DNA from: Aurantiacibacter poecillastricola
Lineage (GTDB): Bacteria; Pseudomonadota; Alphaproteobacteria; Sphingomonadales; Sphingomonadaceae
Direction: 5' to 3'
NCBI RefSeq assembly: GCF_030730945.1
Contig: NZ_JAVAMS010000001.1
Location: forward strand, 1 to 64,000
Length of the DNA stretch: 64,000 bases
Position numbers and translations under genes: made by a program. The notes beneath the pieces were generated by a model. The model was not told the origin of the DNA. It searched no databases and saw only the letters and a program-made list of their open reading frames with translations. Positions 44,440 to 53,567 of this stretch are shown piece after piece (the stretch's first letter is position 1; each line of letters begins with the position of its first letter).

Positions 44440-45579
44440 CTACATGATCGTGATATCGAGTATTTCGCCCGAGATCGTCTGCGTGCCGGCAGGCGCATTG
44501 GCCGCAATGCCGAGCCAGGCATAAGTGCAATCAAGCTGCTGGTCGACACGCATCATCGTGGGCGAGGGCCCGAGCGCGTCGGACCAGCGGCCCTCGCCCT
44601 CGGGGCAGGAGAGCGTCAGGCGCACGCGGCTCGCCGAGCCCATGTCGAGCGAATGGCTTACCTGGAACACCGTCGTCGTATCGCCGAGGCGCACCAGTCG
44701 CCTTGCCAGCACTCCGCCATATCCACCGCGCACCATGATGGTGACGGCATCGCCATCGGATGCCGGGCGAGCGAAATACCCGTTGCGATCGAAATACTGC
44801 CATTCGAGAGGAACATATTCATTCTCCCAGCCCAGCGCACCGCGAGCTGGGGGCACGTCGGACATCCCCTTGATACGGGCGTAGAGCGCGCCCGCCTCTT
44901 CCATCATGCTCGCGCGCGACAACACCCTCAGGATCGCCCGGTTCGCCTCGTAAGGGACAGTCGTCTCTTTCGGCAGCGCCAACCGCGTTGCTGAGATGTT
45001 GCCTGCGAGTTCGGGCTGGCGCGATGCCTCGATCCAGAAATCGCCCGCCCATTCCGGCTCGGTCTGCAGAAGCTGGACAAAAGCCGGAACGAGACGCTCA
45101 TCCTCCATCTGCCCCACCAGCAGTGGAATGATCGCAGCCTCCTGCGAGGGGTATAGCACCAGCGTTCGATTAAGCGTTGCGAGCAGCCGGTCGGCATCGC
45201 TCGCGTCGACGGCGGTTATCATCGCTGCCGAATTCAGCACTCGCCCCCGGCGCGATGCCGCAAAGGCGGAAGACAGCATGGCCTCGCGCCGGACCTCGTC
45301 CTCGCTGGCGAGGGCGAGCATGGCGAGAGCTTCGGTCGAAAGCAGCTCGGCATCGAGAGCCCGGGCGGCCGGCTCGCGGGCACCAGTCACATCGATGGAC
45401 TGTGTCTCGGCGTCCGCCTCGATCCTTGCAGCGGCAGATCTTTCGTAAGCCTGCCCGGCATATGGCGAGAGCTTCGCGGCGAGGGCGGGTTGCTCGCTAG
45501 CCAGGCTGTTGGACAAGGCCTGCGCGCCGGCGCCTATCGCAAGCAGGAATGCTGCCAGCACGATCGCAACCTTGCCCAT
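44440..45579 (-). CDS. Exported protein of unknown function in exopolysaccharide locus B
   Basis: A 379-residue protein that I do not recognise. It has an N-terminal hydrophobic segment (V-A-I-V-L-A-A-F-L-L-A-I-G-A-G-A) that could be a signal peptide or anchor. An alpha-helical middle rich in Ala, Leu and Glu (about 60-230) follows, possibly a TPR-like array. The C-terminal part (about 250-379) has a beta-sandwich look, with W-Q-Y-F-D-R-N-G-Y-F and V-R-L-T-L-S-C-P-E. It is the last gene of the leftward operon, 42 bases after the second autokinase, so it probably acts in the periplasm with the export machinery. Confidence 0.7.
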   Translation of the reverse strand: MGKVAIVLAAFLLAIGAGAQALSNSLASEQPALAAKLSPYAGQAYERSAAARIEADAETQSIDVTGAREPAARALDAELLSTEALAMLALASEDEVRREAMLSSAFAASRRGRVLNSAAMITAVDASDADRLLATLNRTLVLYPSQEAAIIPLLVGQMEDERLVPAFVQLLQTEPEWAGDFWIEASRQPELAGNISATRLALPKETTVPYEANRAILRVLSRASMMEEAGALYARIKGMSDVPPARGALGWENEYVPLEWQYFDRNGYFARPASDGDAVTIMVRGGYGGVLARRLVRLGDTTTVFQVSHSLDMGSASRVRLTLSCPEGEGRWSDALGPSPTMMRVDQQLDCTYAWLGIAANAPAGTQTISGEILDITIM

Positions 45580-45621
45580 CAGCCTATCCGATCCGGTTGC
45601 AGGTCAGCCTCCCTGACCGCT

Positions 45622-47751
45622 TCAGGCTTCGCTCGACTGGTAAGTGTAGCCGTAGCCATACTCGCCGCCATAACCATATTCGTCGTTGCGCTGGTCCACC
45701 TTCGTAACCAGAGCGCCGATGATGTTCACGCCGGGCTGACGCAAACGCGCAAGGGCGTTGCGGATCGCATAGACCGACGTTTCGTTCGCCTGCATCGCAA
45801 AGACCACGCCGCCCGCGAGGTGTCCGATCTCCACCGCGTCGGCAAGGCCGAGGACCGGCGGCGAATCGATGATCACGTAATCGTAGGCTTCCTCAAGATC
45901 GGCGAGCAGGCGCTTCAGTCCGCCGCGCGCAATCAGGTCGCCCGAATCGCTCGGGATCGAACCGCTGGGCATGAAGTCCACGCCGTGATCTTCCAGCGTC
46001 ACGATATTGGGTTCGGTCATGCTTCCAGCCAAAAGCTCGCTGAGGCCATTGACCCTCGCATTGAAGCCGAGCAGCCGCGAAAGACCCGCGCGGCGCATGT
46101 CGAGATCGAGCAGCACGACCTTTTTGCCCACGCGCTGCAGGCTGCGGGCGAGTGCCAGCGAGGAGATCGTCTTGCCCTCTGCCGGGCGGGTGGACGTGAA
46201 CATGACGATCCGCCGCGCATCGTCCGGCATGGCGGACAACAGGCTGGTGCGGGTCGAACCGTAGGCCTCGGTCAGCTCCGACTTCGGATCGAGCAGTTCT
46301 TCGACCATGTTGTCGCTCTGCGCCTCGGGGATCGCGCCGAGTACCTGCAGGCCCAACTGCTGGCGGATCTGAGAGATATGGCGCAGGCTGCGATCGAAGA
46401 AGTCGGCGAGATAGACGATGGCGAGCGAAAGCAGCGCAGCCACGATCAAGGCGATCAGCAGGTTGCGCGTAAGCGATGGGCCGCTGGGCTCGGACGGCGG
46501 CGAGGCGCGCTCAATCAGCGTCATGTTGTTGCTGCCGGCTTCCCCGACACCAAGCTCCGTGTAGCGTTGCAGCAGGGCGTCGTAGAGCTCGCGGTTGGTG
46601 TCGACCTCGCGGCGCAGGATACCGTATTCGGTACCGAGATTCTGCTCCGCCAGGTAACGGGCGCGCGCTGTGTTAAAGCGCTCGCGCAGTTCCGATTCCT
46701 CGGCGAGCGCGCTTTCATATGCTGCCTGCCGGGCGGAACTCATCACTCCGCCTTCGGTGTTGATCGAGCGGTCGAGCGATTCGATTTCCGCTTCAAGGGC
46801 TAGGACGCGTGGGTTCGACGGGCCCAGTGTGGTGCGCAGATTGGCGAGCTGCGCCTCGGCTTCGGCCCGGCGCGAGCGCAGGGCGGAGGCGCCGTCGATA
46901 TCGGAGGCATTGCGTTCGGCATCGAGCGCACTGCGCGCCTCGATACGCCGCAACGAGGCCGCGATCAGGGCCTGGTTAAGCGCCGAAAGCTGCGAGGTGG
47001 AAAGGGTCTCCTGACCCGCTTGCGCCTGCCCCGTCTCGGTCGCTGGGGAGTTGAGGACGACGATCTCGTTTTCATTGGCGTAGGAGGCCAGTTCAGCTTC
47101 CGATTCTTCCAAGGCAACGCGCAGTTCCGCCAGCTGGCTTTCCAGACGTTCGCGTGCCAGCTGCGTATCGCCGAAACGCTTGTCGTAGTTCGCGGACAGG
47201 AACTGCTCGGCCCAGGCGTTGGCGAGAAGCGCGGAAACGTCGGGATCGGGCGTGGTCGCCACGATATCGACGAGTTGCGAATTCTCAACCGGGACAATAG
47301 TGATCGCGGAGCTTACGCGGCTGGCGAGCGCGCTTGGCGACAGGTCGCTTTCCTCGACATCGAACGCCTCCCGGAAGGCCGGGTCCTGCGCCAGGTTCTC
47401 CGCCTCGACCACGCGTTCGGCGAGGAAGCGCGACTGCAGCAGCTCGTATTGCGTCTCGTAATACTGGCGGTCGCGCACCTGCATGTCGAAGCGCAGGTCT
47501 TCGCTGTCGGGGGCACCGGAATCGATACGGCTGATCTCGATACGCGAGGAAGCCTCGTAGGCCGGCGTCTGCAGGAGCGTGACGGCCAGACCGAGAAGTA
47601 TCGTTGCCGCGACGACGAACAGGAGCACGTATTTCAGATCGCGCGCACGCTGCCACAGGCGCTGGAGCAGCAGCTCCAGCGCATCGTCCATTTGTCGCAC
47701 ACCGGTGGGGGCGCCGGCCTGCGCCACACTCATGTCATTGGGGGATTGCAT
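45622..47751 (-). CDS. Wzc-type tyrosine autokinase / chain-length regulator (locus B)
   Basis: A 709-residue protein with the same architecture as the locus A autokinase. A Wzz domain with a membrane helix at about residues 40-60 is followed by a long coiled coil (about 195-390), a second helix near 430 and the BY-kinase domain. Walker A is P-A-E-G-K-T-I-S near 527, A' is L-L-D-L-D-M-R-R-A-G, and B is V-I-I-D-S-P-P near 630. The C-terminus is tyrosine-rich (D-E-Y-G-Y-G-G-E-Y-G-Y-G-Y). It sits 12 bases after its Wza partner. The two autokinases differ strongly, so each probably serves its own exporter. Confidence 0.95.
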   Translation of the reverse strand: MQSPNDMSVAQAGAPTGVRQMDDALELLLQRLWQRARDLKYVLLFVVAATILLGLAVTLLQTPAYEASSRIEISRIDSGAPDSEDLRFDMQVRDRQYYETQYELLQSRFLAERVVEAENLAQDPAFREAFDVEESDLSPSALASRVSSAITIVPVENSQLVDIVATTPDPDVSALLANAWAEQFLSANYDKRFGDTQLARERLESQLAELRVALEESEAELASYANENEIVVLNSPATETGQAQAGQETLSTSQLSALNQALIAASLRRIEARSALDAERNASDIDGASALRSRRAEAEAQLANLRTTLGPSNPRVLALEAEIESLDRSINTEGGVMSSARQAAYESALAEESELRERFNTARARYLAEQNLGTEYGILRREVDTNRELYDALLQRYTELGVGEAGSNNMTLIERASPPSEPSGPSLTRNLLIALIVAALLSLAIVYLADFFDRSLRHISQIRQQLGLQVLGAIPEAQSDNMVEELLDPKSELTEAYGSTRTSLLSAMPDDARRIVMFTSTRPAEGKTISSLALARSLQRVGKKVVLLDLDMRRAGLSRLLGFNARVNGLSELLAGSMTEPNIVTLEDHGVDFMPSGSIPSDSGDLIARGGLKRLLADLEEAYDYVIIDSPPVLGLADAVEIGHLAGGVVFAMQANETSVYAIRNALARLRQPGVNIIGALVTKVDQRNDEYGYGGEYGYGYTYQSSEA

Positions 47752-47763
47752 TGTATTCCTGGC

Positions 47764-48486
47764 TTAGTTCCCGACGCGATCGATCAGGACGAGGCTGGAG
47801 GTGACCGCGGGCAGGATCTGGAGGATCCGCTCGAGGCGACGCTCGCCCGGGCTGTCACCAACCATCACGATATCACCCTCGTAAAGGGCGGGATCGGGCA
47901 GATTGCCGCGCATGATAGCCTCGAGATTGTAGAGACCGATATACCGCTCTCCATCGATCTCGCGGAAGATCAGCACATCGTCCTCGCGAGCATATTCGCC
48001 CAGACCGCCGGCGGTGTTGATGGCGCGCATCAGGGTCGTGGCGATATTGGTGGGATAGTTGCCCGGATCCTCGACCTGGCCGCCGATCGAGATGCTCGGC
48101 GGGGCGGCGTCGATAGCGCTGACGGTGACGCTGGGATCCAGCACGAACTCGCCCGAAAGACGGCTGGCGATGACCGAGGCAAGCTGCGTCGGTGACAGGC
48201 CCAGGGCAGCGACTTCACCGATCAGCGGGAAGTCCAGCATGCCGCTTTCGTCGATGACGTAGGTACCGCTGAGCGTGTCGTCCTGCGCCACGGTCACCTC
48301 GATGATGCCCATGGGCGAGAAACGCGGGTTGGTGGTGGCAGGTGCGGGCAGTTCGGTAAGCGAAGACACCTCGACACCCGAGGCCGCGCCATAGGTGCGA
48401 TCGGTCGAGGCGCAGGCGCCAAGCGCCACCGTGGCAACAAAGAGCGCTGCGCTCCGTGCAATGTTCGTCCCTGTCAACACGTTCAA
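47764..48486 (-). CDS. Polysaccharide export lipoprotein, Wza/GumB-like (locus B)
   Basis: A 240-residue lipoprotein with the lipobox V-A-L-G-A-C and lipidated Cys25. The poly-export domain runs from about I-I-E-V-T-V-A-Q-D-D-T-L-S-G-T-Y-V-I-D to residue 130. An SLBB-like domain follows (I-S-I-G-G-Q-V-E-D-P-G-N-Y-P), and a hydrophobic C-terminal segment (L-P-A-V-T-S-S-L-V-L-I) may reach the outer membrane. It lies between the polymerase and autokinase genes of locus B on the same strand. Confidence 0.92.
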   Translation of the reverse strand: MNVLTGTNIARSAALFVATVALGACASTDRTYGAASGVEVSSLTELPAPATTNPRFSPMGIIEVTVAQDDTLSGTYVIDESGMLDFPLIGEVAALGLSPTQLASVIASRLSGEFVLDPSVTVSAIDAAPPSISIGGQVEDPGNYPTNIATTLMRAINTAGGLGEYAREDDVLIFREIDGERYIGLYNLEAIMRGNLPDPALYEGDIVMVGDSPGERRLERILQILPAVTSSLVLIDRVGN

Positions 48487-48583
48487 ACTCCTTGCTTTGT
48501 CCCGGCTCCTAGCCGCGTCATGCCTACGGCGGAACCCCTCGTTTCAATCGCGCGACTATTATCGCGCAATAGTGTCATGTCCA

Positions 48584-50077
48584 TCACGCTGGCGCATTTG
48601 CGACGTTCTGCCCACGACTTTCCTCTGCCCGGCCCAGCAAAGCCAGCGAACAGACCAGCCAGACGCCGATGACCTGAAATATCGGCGTGCGCAAGGGATA
48701 GTCGAAATAGCTCGCCAGCGCGAGGATAGCGATAACCGCCACGCCGAAAACGACGAAGTCTCGCCCCCGCTTCGCAAGCTGGATCAGTCGCTGGCCCAAC
48801 CAGACGAGAAACGCGAGCAGCAGGACGATTCCCACGACGCCGGTTTCGATCACCCATTGCAGCCAGTCGTTATGCGCCATGTTGAGATACCGCGGCCCCA
48901 GCAGGTCGGGCGTCTCGTGAATGCGGTACACGGTCTCGAACGCGCCGAGGCCGGTGCCGGCCGGAAAATAGGCTCCGATCATCTCGTTGAGGACTGGAAG
49001 GACCTGGAAACGCATGTCTTCCAACAGGTTCACATCGACCATGCGCTGGAAGGCGGTGAGGCGGTCGGCCATGAGGAACAGCGCGACAAGACCCGCCGTG
49101 AATGCGAGGATCACCGCGACCGGCAGATAGCGTACGAGCCTCGCCCGCCCCGCCGAACGATCCCTTGCGCCCTCATCGGTGCTGCCGAGCAGCAGCAGTG
49201 CCGTTGCGCCCAGGGCGATGCCCGCCGTCAGCATTCCGGCGCGCGAGCCATTGACGAGCAGGGTCAGGAAAACCGCGGCGTAGATGCTCCACAACAGCAC
49301 GTTTGCGCCAGGAAAGCCGCGGCACTCCCGCCGTGTTACGAGGAAGGCTATCACCAGCATGGCCAGCGCACCGAATACGGCGGAATGGTTGCGGTTGGCG
49401 AACATGCCAACCGGCGCGCCCTCGTTGGTTATGGCGTAGAAATAGGTCGCGTCGGCGTAGCCGCTGGCGACCTGCAGGATGGCAAGCACGAGGTTCAGCG
49501 CCGCCAGCACCACGATGCCCACCAGCAGCGGATAGGCAGCACCGCGGCCGATGGCTCCCATCAGCAGCAATGCGGCGAGGGGAATGCCCATCGCGGACAG
49601 GGCGTTCAGCGTGCGTGAGGGGACCATCGACAGCGGCCGCGCACCCTCACTACCGATGGCCGAGGCGATGTCCGCCAGTGGTCCGCGTCCGGGGAGCGAT
49701 GTCCACAGGTCGTGACCGAGGGGGACCAGTTGCAGCAAGGTAAGGACCGCAAGGGACAGCAAAAGCACCAGTGGTGCGCGTAAATCCCGCCATGCTCCGC
49801 GCCAACCTCCCAGCACGATGGCAAAGCCCGCGACCAGCCAGGCCAATGGCTGCATCAGCACGTTCTGCATCGCGTCGTAGCGCGAGCTGCCTCCGAACAG
49901 CCCGGCCGCCAGCAGGAGCGTGGCCAGCAGCGCCAGCTGGCCCTGTCCCATGCCGGACAGCCCATTGCTCCAGGACAGACGCCCCCTTCTCGCTTGCACC
50001 TGTGAAATTCCCATCCTTGTCCAGTGGATCAGGTGCTTAGTCGATGCGCGTTGCATCGCAAGTCCTGTATCGGGCAT
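48584..50077 (-). CDS. Wzy-like polymerase / O-antigen ligase-family protein (locus B, first)
   Basis: A 497-residue polytopic membrane protein; internal starts such as Met22 (about 50014) are possible, since the membrane part begins near residue 45. About twelve helices are visible. The large periplasmic loop contains G-T-G-L-G-A-F-E-T-V-Y-R and L-N-M-A-H-N-D-W-L-Q-W-V-I-E-T-G, the Wzy_C/WaaL family signature. It heads the leftward locus B operon, divergent from the GT2 gene with only about 70 bases between them. Confidence 0.88.
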   Translation of the reverse strand: MPDTGLAMQRASTKHLIHWTRMGISQVQARRGRLSWSNGLSGMGQGQLALLATLLLAAGLFGGSSRYDAMQNVLMQPLAWLVAGFAIVLGGWRGAWRDLRAPLVLLLSLAVLTLLQLVPLGHDLWTSLPGRGPLADIASAIGSEGARPLSMVPSRTLNALSAMGIPLAALLLMGAIGRGAAYPLLVGIVVLAALNLVLAILQVASGYADATYFYAITNEGAPVGMFANRNHSAVFGALAMLVIAFLVTRRECRGFPGANVLLWSIYAAVFLTLLVNGSRAGMLTAGIALGATALLLLGSTDEGARDRSAGRARLVRYLPVAVILAFTAGLVALFLMADRLTAFQRMVDVNLLEDMRFQVLPVLNEMIGAYFPAGTGLGAFETVYRIHETPDLLGPRYLNMAHNDWLQWVIETGVVGIVLLLAFLVWLGQRLIQLAKRGRDFVVFGVAVIAILALASYFDYPLRTPIFQVIGVWLVCSLALLGRAEESRGQNVANAPA

Positions 50078-50150
50078 CGGCCCCGCCGCGTCGGCGGACA
50101 GGCCTTGCGCGGGTCATGGCCCCGCCCTAAGGGGGCGCGCCGGAGTAGCA

Positions 50151-51113
50151 GTGCCTCATACATCCATCATAATCCCCGCCTATAACAGCGAGAACAGCGT
50201 CGGTCCCGCGATCGAGAGCAGTCTTGCGCAAACGCGTCCGCCGCTGGAGATCATCGTGGTGGACGATGGGTCGACCGACGACACCGGCAAGGTTATCGCG
50301 TCCTTCGGCGACAAGGTCGTGCATCTCACGCAGCAGAATGCCGGCCAGGGCGCGGCGCGCAATGCTGGGCTGAAAGTTGCAAAGGGCAAGTTCGTCGCCT
50401 TCCTCGATGCCGACGATTACTGGCTCCCGACTTTCCTCGAGCGGATGGAGGATTTCCTCGATGCCCATCCGCAGGCTGTCGCCGCCAATTGCGCTTTCAA
50501 GGCAGAGCGGGCCAAGGGCGACTATTACGGCCCGGCCCACCATGCCGAGCTGCTGGCCGAGCATCCGGACGGCTTCCTGCTCGACAATTTCTTCGATTTC
50601 TGGGGCGAGTACGATCACGTGCGCACCGGCACCGTCCTGTTCCGGCGCAGCGTGATGGACGAGATCGGCCTGCAGAATGCCGATCTTCGCATCAGCCAGG
50701 ATCTCGAATACTGGGCGATGATCGCCACTTGCGGGCGCTGGGGCCTGTTGCCGGAGGTCTTGTGGGTGAGCAATTCCGACCGCTTCGGGCGGCAATATGG
50801 CTGGCGGCGCAAGTATGCCGCGCGGCGCAAGCGCACACCCACCATTTCCGCATGGGAAGCGCGTGTCCTCCCGCGTCTGGCGCCGGAGGATCGCCCCGGG
50901 TTCGCGCGCTCACGCGGGCGCGTGGCGGCAGGCTACATGATGGCCCATGCGCTGGGCGGCAGTCCGTCGCATGCCAAGGAATTGCTCGATGCCTATGGCG
51001 ACGACATGCCGGATGGCACCAGCATCCGCATCCTCAAGGCCGCGCGCCGTCTCGGCACGCCGGGCTGGCTGCTGGCGACCGAGGCTTTGCGCGTCATCGA
51101 CCGTTTGAAATGA
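50151..51113 (+). CDS. GT2 family glycosyltransferase
   Basis: A 320-residue GT-A enzyme from a GTG at 50151, with GGAG 5 bases upstream. An upstream extension to 49920 is antisense to the polymerase and not coding-like. The N-terminus has S-I-I-I-P-A-Y-N-S-E-N and V-V-D-D-G-S-T-D-D-T, and the metal-binding motif is F-L-D-A-D-D-Y-W near residue 85. It probably adds a sugar by inversion to the lipid-linked unit of locus B. It is the first gene of an eleven-gene rightward operon. Confidence 0.93.
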   Translation: MPHTSIIIPAYNSENSVGPAIESSLAQTRPPLEIIVVDDGSTDDTGKVIASFGDKVVHLTQQNAGQGAARNAGLKVAKGKFVAFLDADDYWLPTFLERMEDFLDAHPQAVAANCAFKAERAKGDYYGPAHHAELLAEHPDGFLLDNFFDFWGEYDHVRTGTVLFRRSVMDEIGLQNADLRISQDLEYWAMIATCGRWGLLPEVLWVSNSDRFGRQYGWRRKYAARRKRTPTISAWEARVLPRLAPEDRPGFARSRGRVAAGYMMAHALGGSPSHAKELLDAYGDDMPDGTSIRILKAARRLGTPGWLLATEALRVIDRLK

Positions 51114-51147
51114 CCCGCAGCGCGGCTGCTTCTATACTGTCCCCGCA

Positions 51148-52605
51148 ATGAAACCCGAAACCTCCCTGCCGAGAACGAGCATTGCCCGGCGGCTGGCGGG
51201 CGGCTTTGCGTGGAGTTCGCTGGGCACGCTGGGCTGGCGCGTGCTGACGGCGGCGAGCTCGATCATCGCAGCGCGAGTGCTGGGCGTTGCCGGTTTCGGC
51301 GAACTGGGCGTCGTTCGCTCCACCGCCAACTTCTTCCAGACCTTCGCCATCTTCCGTCTCGGCACGACCGCCAGCAAGTCCATTGCCGAGCACCGCGGCA
51401 AGGACCCGGCGCGCGCCGGCAGCGTGCTCTCGATGGTGCTGGTGGTTTCCGCCGCGCTCTGCGCCTTCTTCGGACTGGTGCTGCTGCTGGCCGGTGGCTG
51501 GATCGCCCGCGACATGCTGGACAATCCGGGGCTGGAATGGCCGCTCAGGATCAGTTCCGTCATCATGTTCTTCCAGGCCTACGGCGCCGTTCGCGAGACG
51601 ATCCTGATCGGGACCGAGAGCTTCAGGTCCTTCGCCTGGGTAAACGCGGCCAAGGGCGGCGCGACCAGCATCCTGCTGGTGATCGGCGCGCTTCTGGGCG
51701 GTGTGACGGGGGCGGTGGCCGGACTGGCGCTGGGCACATTCGTCAGCTTCATCGTGCTCGAGATTTCGGTCCGCCGCGCGCTGGCGAGCAACGGCATCCC
51801 CGGCAACCTGCCCTTCTCCACCTGGAAGAAGGAAATACCGATCCTTTTCAGCTTTGCCCTGCCCGGCCTCGTGACAGGCGCCGCCACGGCGGGATGCTAC
51901 TGGATCGGCCGGGTCCACCTCTCCGATGCGCCGGGCGGCTTCGTCCAGCTTGGCCTGTTCGAGGCGGCGAACCAGTGGCGCACCATGGTGCTGCTGGTGC
52001 CGGGCGCGCTCGCCCTCGCCGCGCTGCCCATCATTGCCGACAGCTACGGGAAGGAGGAGAAGGGCGATTTCAACGAGGCTATCGCCCTCCAGTTCAACGG
52101 CATCCTAGCCCTCGCCCTGCCCATTTCGGTGGGCGTGATCGTGTTCGGCGACTGGCTGATGGCGCTGTTCGGCAACGACTATGCAGAGGCGGCGAGCGTC
52201 CTGCCAGTGCTGATGATCAGCGTGTTCCTGTTTGCGCTCAACCAGTCGCTGCGCCGTATAATGGACGGGACCGGCCATGTCTGGCGCCACACCGCGATGA
52301 CCGGCGCGTGGGCCGTGGCTTTCCTGGGATCGCTGTTTTTCCTGTTCGAAGACGCATCGGCGCTATCGCTCGCCTGGGCCTACATGCTAGCCGAGGCGGT
52401 GATGGTCGCCATTTCAATCATTTATGTGGTCGCAGTGTTCGCGCGCTGGTTCCTCGTCAAGACCGGCCTGCCGCTGCTCCTCGCGGCAGGGGCCGCCGCG
52501 CTGGCGGTAGCCGGACATGCGCAGGGCAACCTCTTGATGCTGGCCGCGGCGCTCGTTACCGCGATGCTGCCGCTCGGCCTTTTTGCATGGAGCGCCCGTT
52601 CATGA
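51148..52605 (+). CDS. Wzx-type oligosaccharide flippase (locus B)
   Basis: A 485-residue MOP-superfamily membrane protein with about fourteen helices. The start G-G-F-A-W-S-S-L-G-T-L-G-W-R and the segment A-R-V-L-G-V-A-G-F-G-E-L-G are typical. It would flip the locus B undecaprenyl-linked oligosaccharide. It overlaps the nitroreductase-like gene by 4 bases. Sequence similarity to the locus A flippase is low, which fits different repeat units. Confidence 0.92.
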   Translation: MKPETSLPRTSIARRLAGGFAWSSLGTLGWRVLTAASSIIAARVLGVAGFGELGVVRSTANFFQTFAIFRLGTTASKSIAEHRGKDPARAGSVLSMVLVVSAALCAFFGLVLLLAGGWIARDMLDNPGLEWPLRISSVIMFFQAYGAVRETILIGTESFRSFAWVNAAKGGATSILLVIGALLGGVTGAVAGLALGTFVSFIVLEISVRRALASNGIPGNLPFSTWKKEIPILFSFALPGLVTGAATAGCYWIGRVHLSDAPGGFVQLGLFEAANQWRTMVLLVPGALALAALPIIADSYGKEEKGDFNEAIALQFNGILALALPISVGVIVFGDWLMALFGNDYAEAASVLPVLMISVFLFALNQSLRRIMDGTGHVWRHTAMTGAWAVAFLGSLFFLFEDASALSLAWAYMLAEAVMVAISIIYVVAVFARWFLVKTGLPLLLAAGAAALAVAGHAQGNLLMLAAALVTAMLPLGLFAWSARS

Positions 52606-53567
52606 AGCAGCACGCCATCCTTTTGGCGGATTACCTTTACGATCTGCGCCGCTTCGCGCGTCACTCCGCCTTCGGCAAGGATCCGGAGCGCGAGGCGCGG
52701 CACCTGCAGGCACGGCTGATGATCGCCGCGCACGGGATCGAGAAGGGGCTGAGCTTCGCCAGGTTCGAGCCGCGCCGAGGCCTTGGCAAGCTGCGCAACG
52801 CGCTCGCCCACATGCGCCGCCACCGCGCGCTCGGCCTGCCGGAGGACGATGCCGCCTACCTGATGGCACGCGATGCAATCGTACATTACCGCCGCAAGCA
52901 TGCCGAGCAAGGCGTCGACATTGCCGATCTGTTCGAAGGCGAGGAACATTTGTTCGAGATGGAAGGCGAAGCCGCCTCCTCCATCCGCACGCTGGAGCGC
53001 GGCTCCCTGACCGATGCCGAACGCGAGGCCCTTCGCAAGGGCATGCTTAGCCGGGCGAGCATCCGCGAATTCGGCGATGAACCGATGACGGCGGAGCAGG
53101 TGCGCGCGGTCGTGACCGATGCGCTCAGCACACCGTCGGTCTGCAATCGCCAGGGTTTCCGCGCGCATTACACGCTCGATCGCGCGGTGATCGACGCGGC
53201 CCTTGCCCACCAGAACGGCAATTCCGGTTTCGGCGCGCGCGTGCCGGGCCTGCTGGTGGTGACCTGCACCCAGACCATTTTCCGCACGCCTGCCGAGCGC
53301 AACCAGGCCTTCGTCGATGGCGGGCTGTTCTCCATGAGCCTGATGCTGGCGCTGACCGCGCACGAGCTGGGCGGCTGTCCGCTCAACTGGTCCGCCAGCC
53401 ACCGGCAGGACATGGCCCTGCGCGGGGCGGTAAGTATTCCCGAGGATGAAGCCATAATCATGATGATCGCCTTCGGGCCGCTGCCCGATGTCGCACTGGC
53501 CGCAGGATCGCGCCGCTACGATCTCGACACCTATCTCTCCGAACTCACCCGGCGGGAGCGCGGCTGA
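52602..53567 (+). CDS. Nitroreductase-family protein with N-terminal extension
   Basis: A 321-residue protein from the ATG at 52602. Residues about 145-321 form a nitroreductase-type flavin domain, with S-R-A-S-I-R-E-F-G, the N-R-Q-G-F-R segment and G-L-F-S-M-S-L-M-L-A-L-T-A-H-E-L-G. The first roughly 140 residues are helical and contain A-R-L-M-I-A-A-H-G-I-E-K-G-L-S. That N-terminal part is shared, from memory, with nitroreductase-like proteins in polysaccharide clusters. It overlaps both the flippase and the pyruvyltransferase genes. Its redox role in glycan synthesis is unknown. Confidence 0.85.
   Translation: MKQHAILLADYLYDLRRFARHSAFGKDPEREARHLQARLMIAAHGIEKGLSFARFEPRRGLGKLRNALAHMRRHRALGLPEDDAAYLMARDAIVHYRRKHAEQGVDIADLFEGEEHLFEMEGEAASSIRTLERGSLTDAEREALRKGMLSRASIREFGDEPMTAEQVRAVVTDALSTPSVCNRQGFRAHYTLDRAVIDAALAHQNGNSGFGARVPGLLVVTCTQTIFRTPAERNQAFVDGGLFSMSLMLALTAHELGGCPLNWSASHRQDMALRGAVSIPEDEAIIMMIAFGPLPDVALAAGSRRYDLDTYLSELTRRERG

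Noticed and set aside
44408..44440. GC-rich partial inverted repeat between ugd and the convergent gene
   Set aside because: Only about five bases pair cleanly and there is no U tract, so I did not list it as a terminator.
48540..48580. Repeated CGCG-containing palindromic bases between the locus B polymerase and Wza genes
   Set aside because: The repeats are short and common in GC-rich DNA. No clear hairpin or operator pattern emerges.
51210..52601. Frame-shifted open frame running through the flippase into the nitroreductase gene
   Set aside because: The part before 52602 is out of frame with the flippase and rich in Arg/Gly. Only the part from the ATG at 52602 is a real gene.
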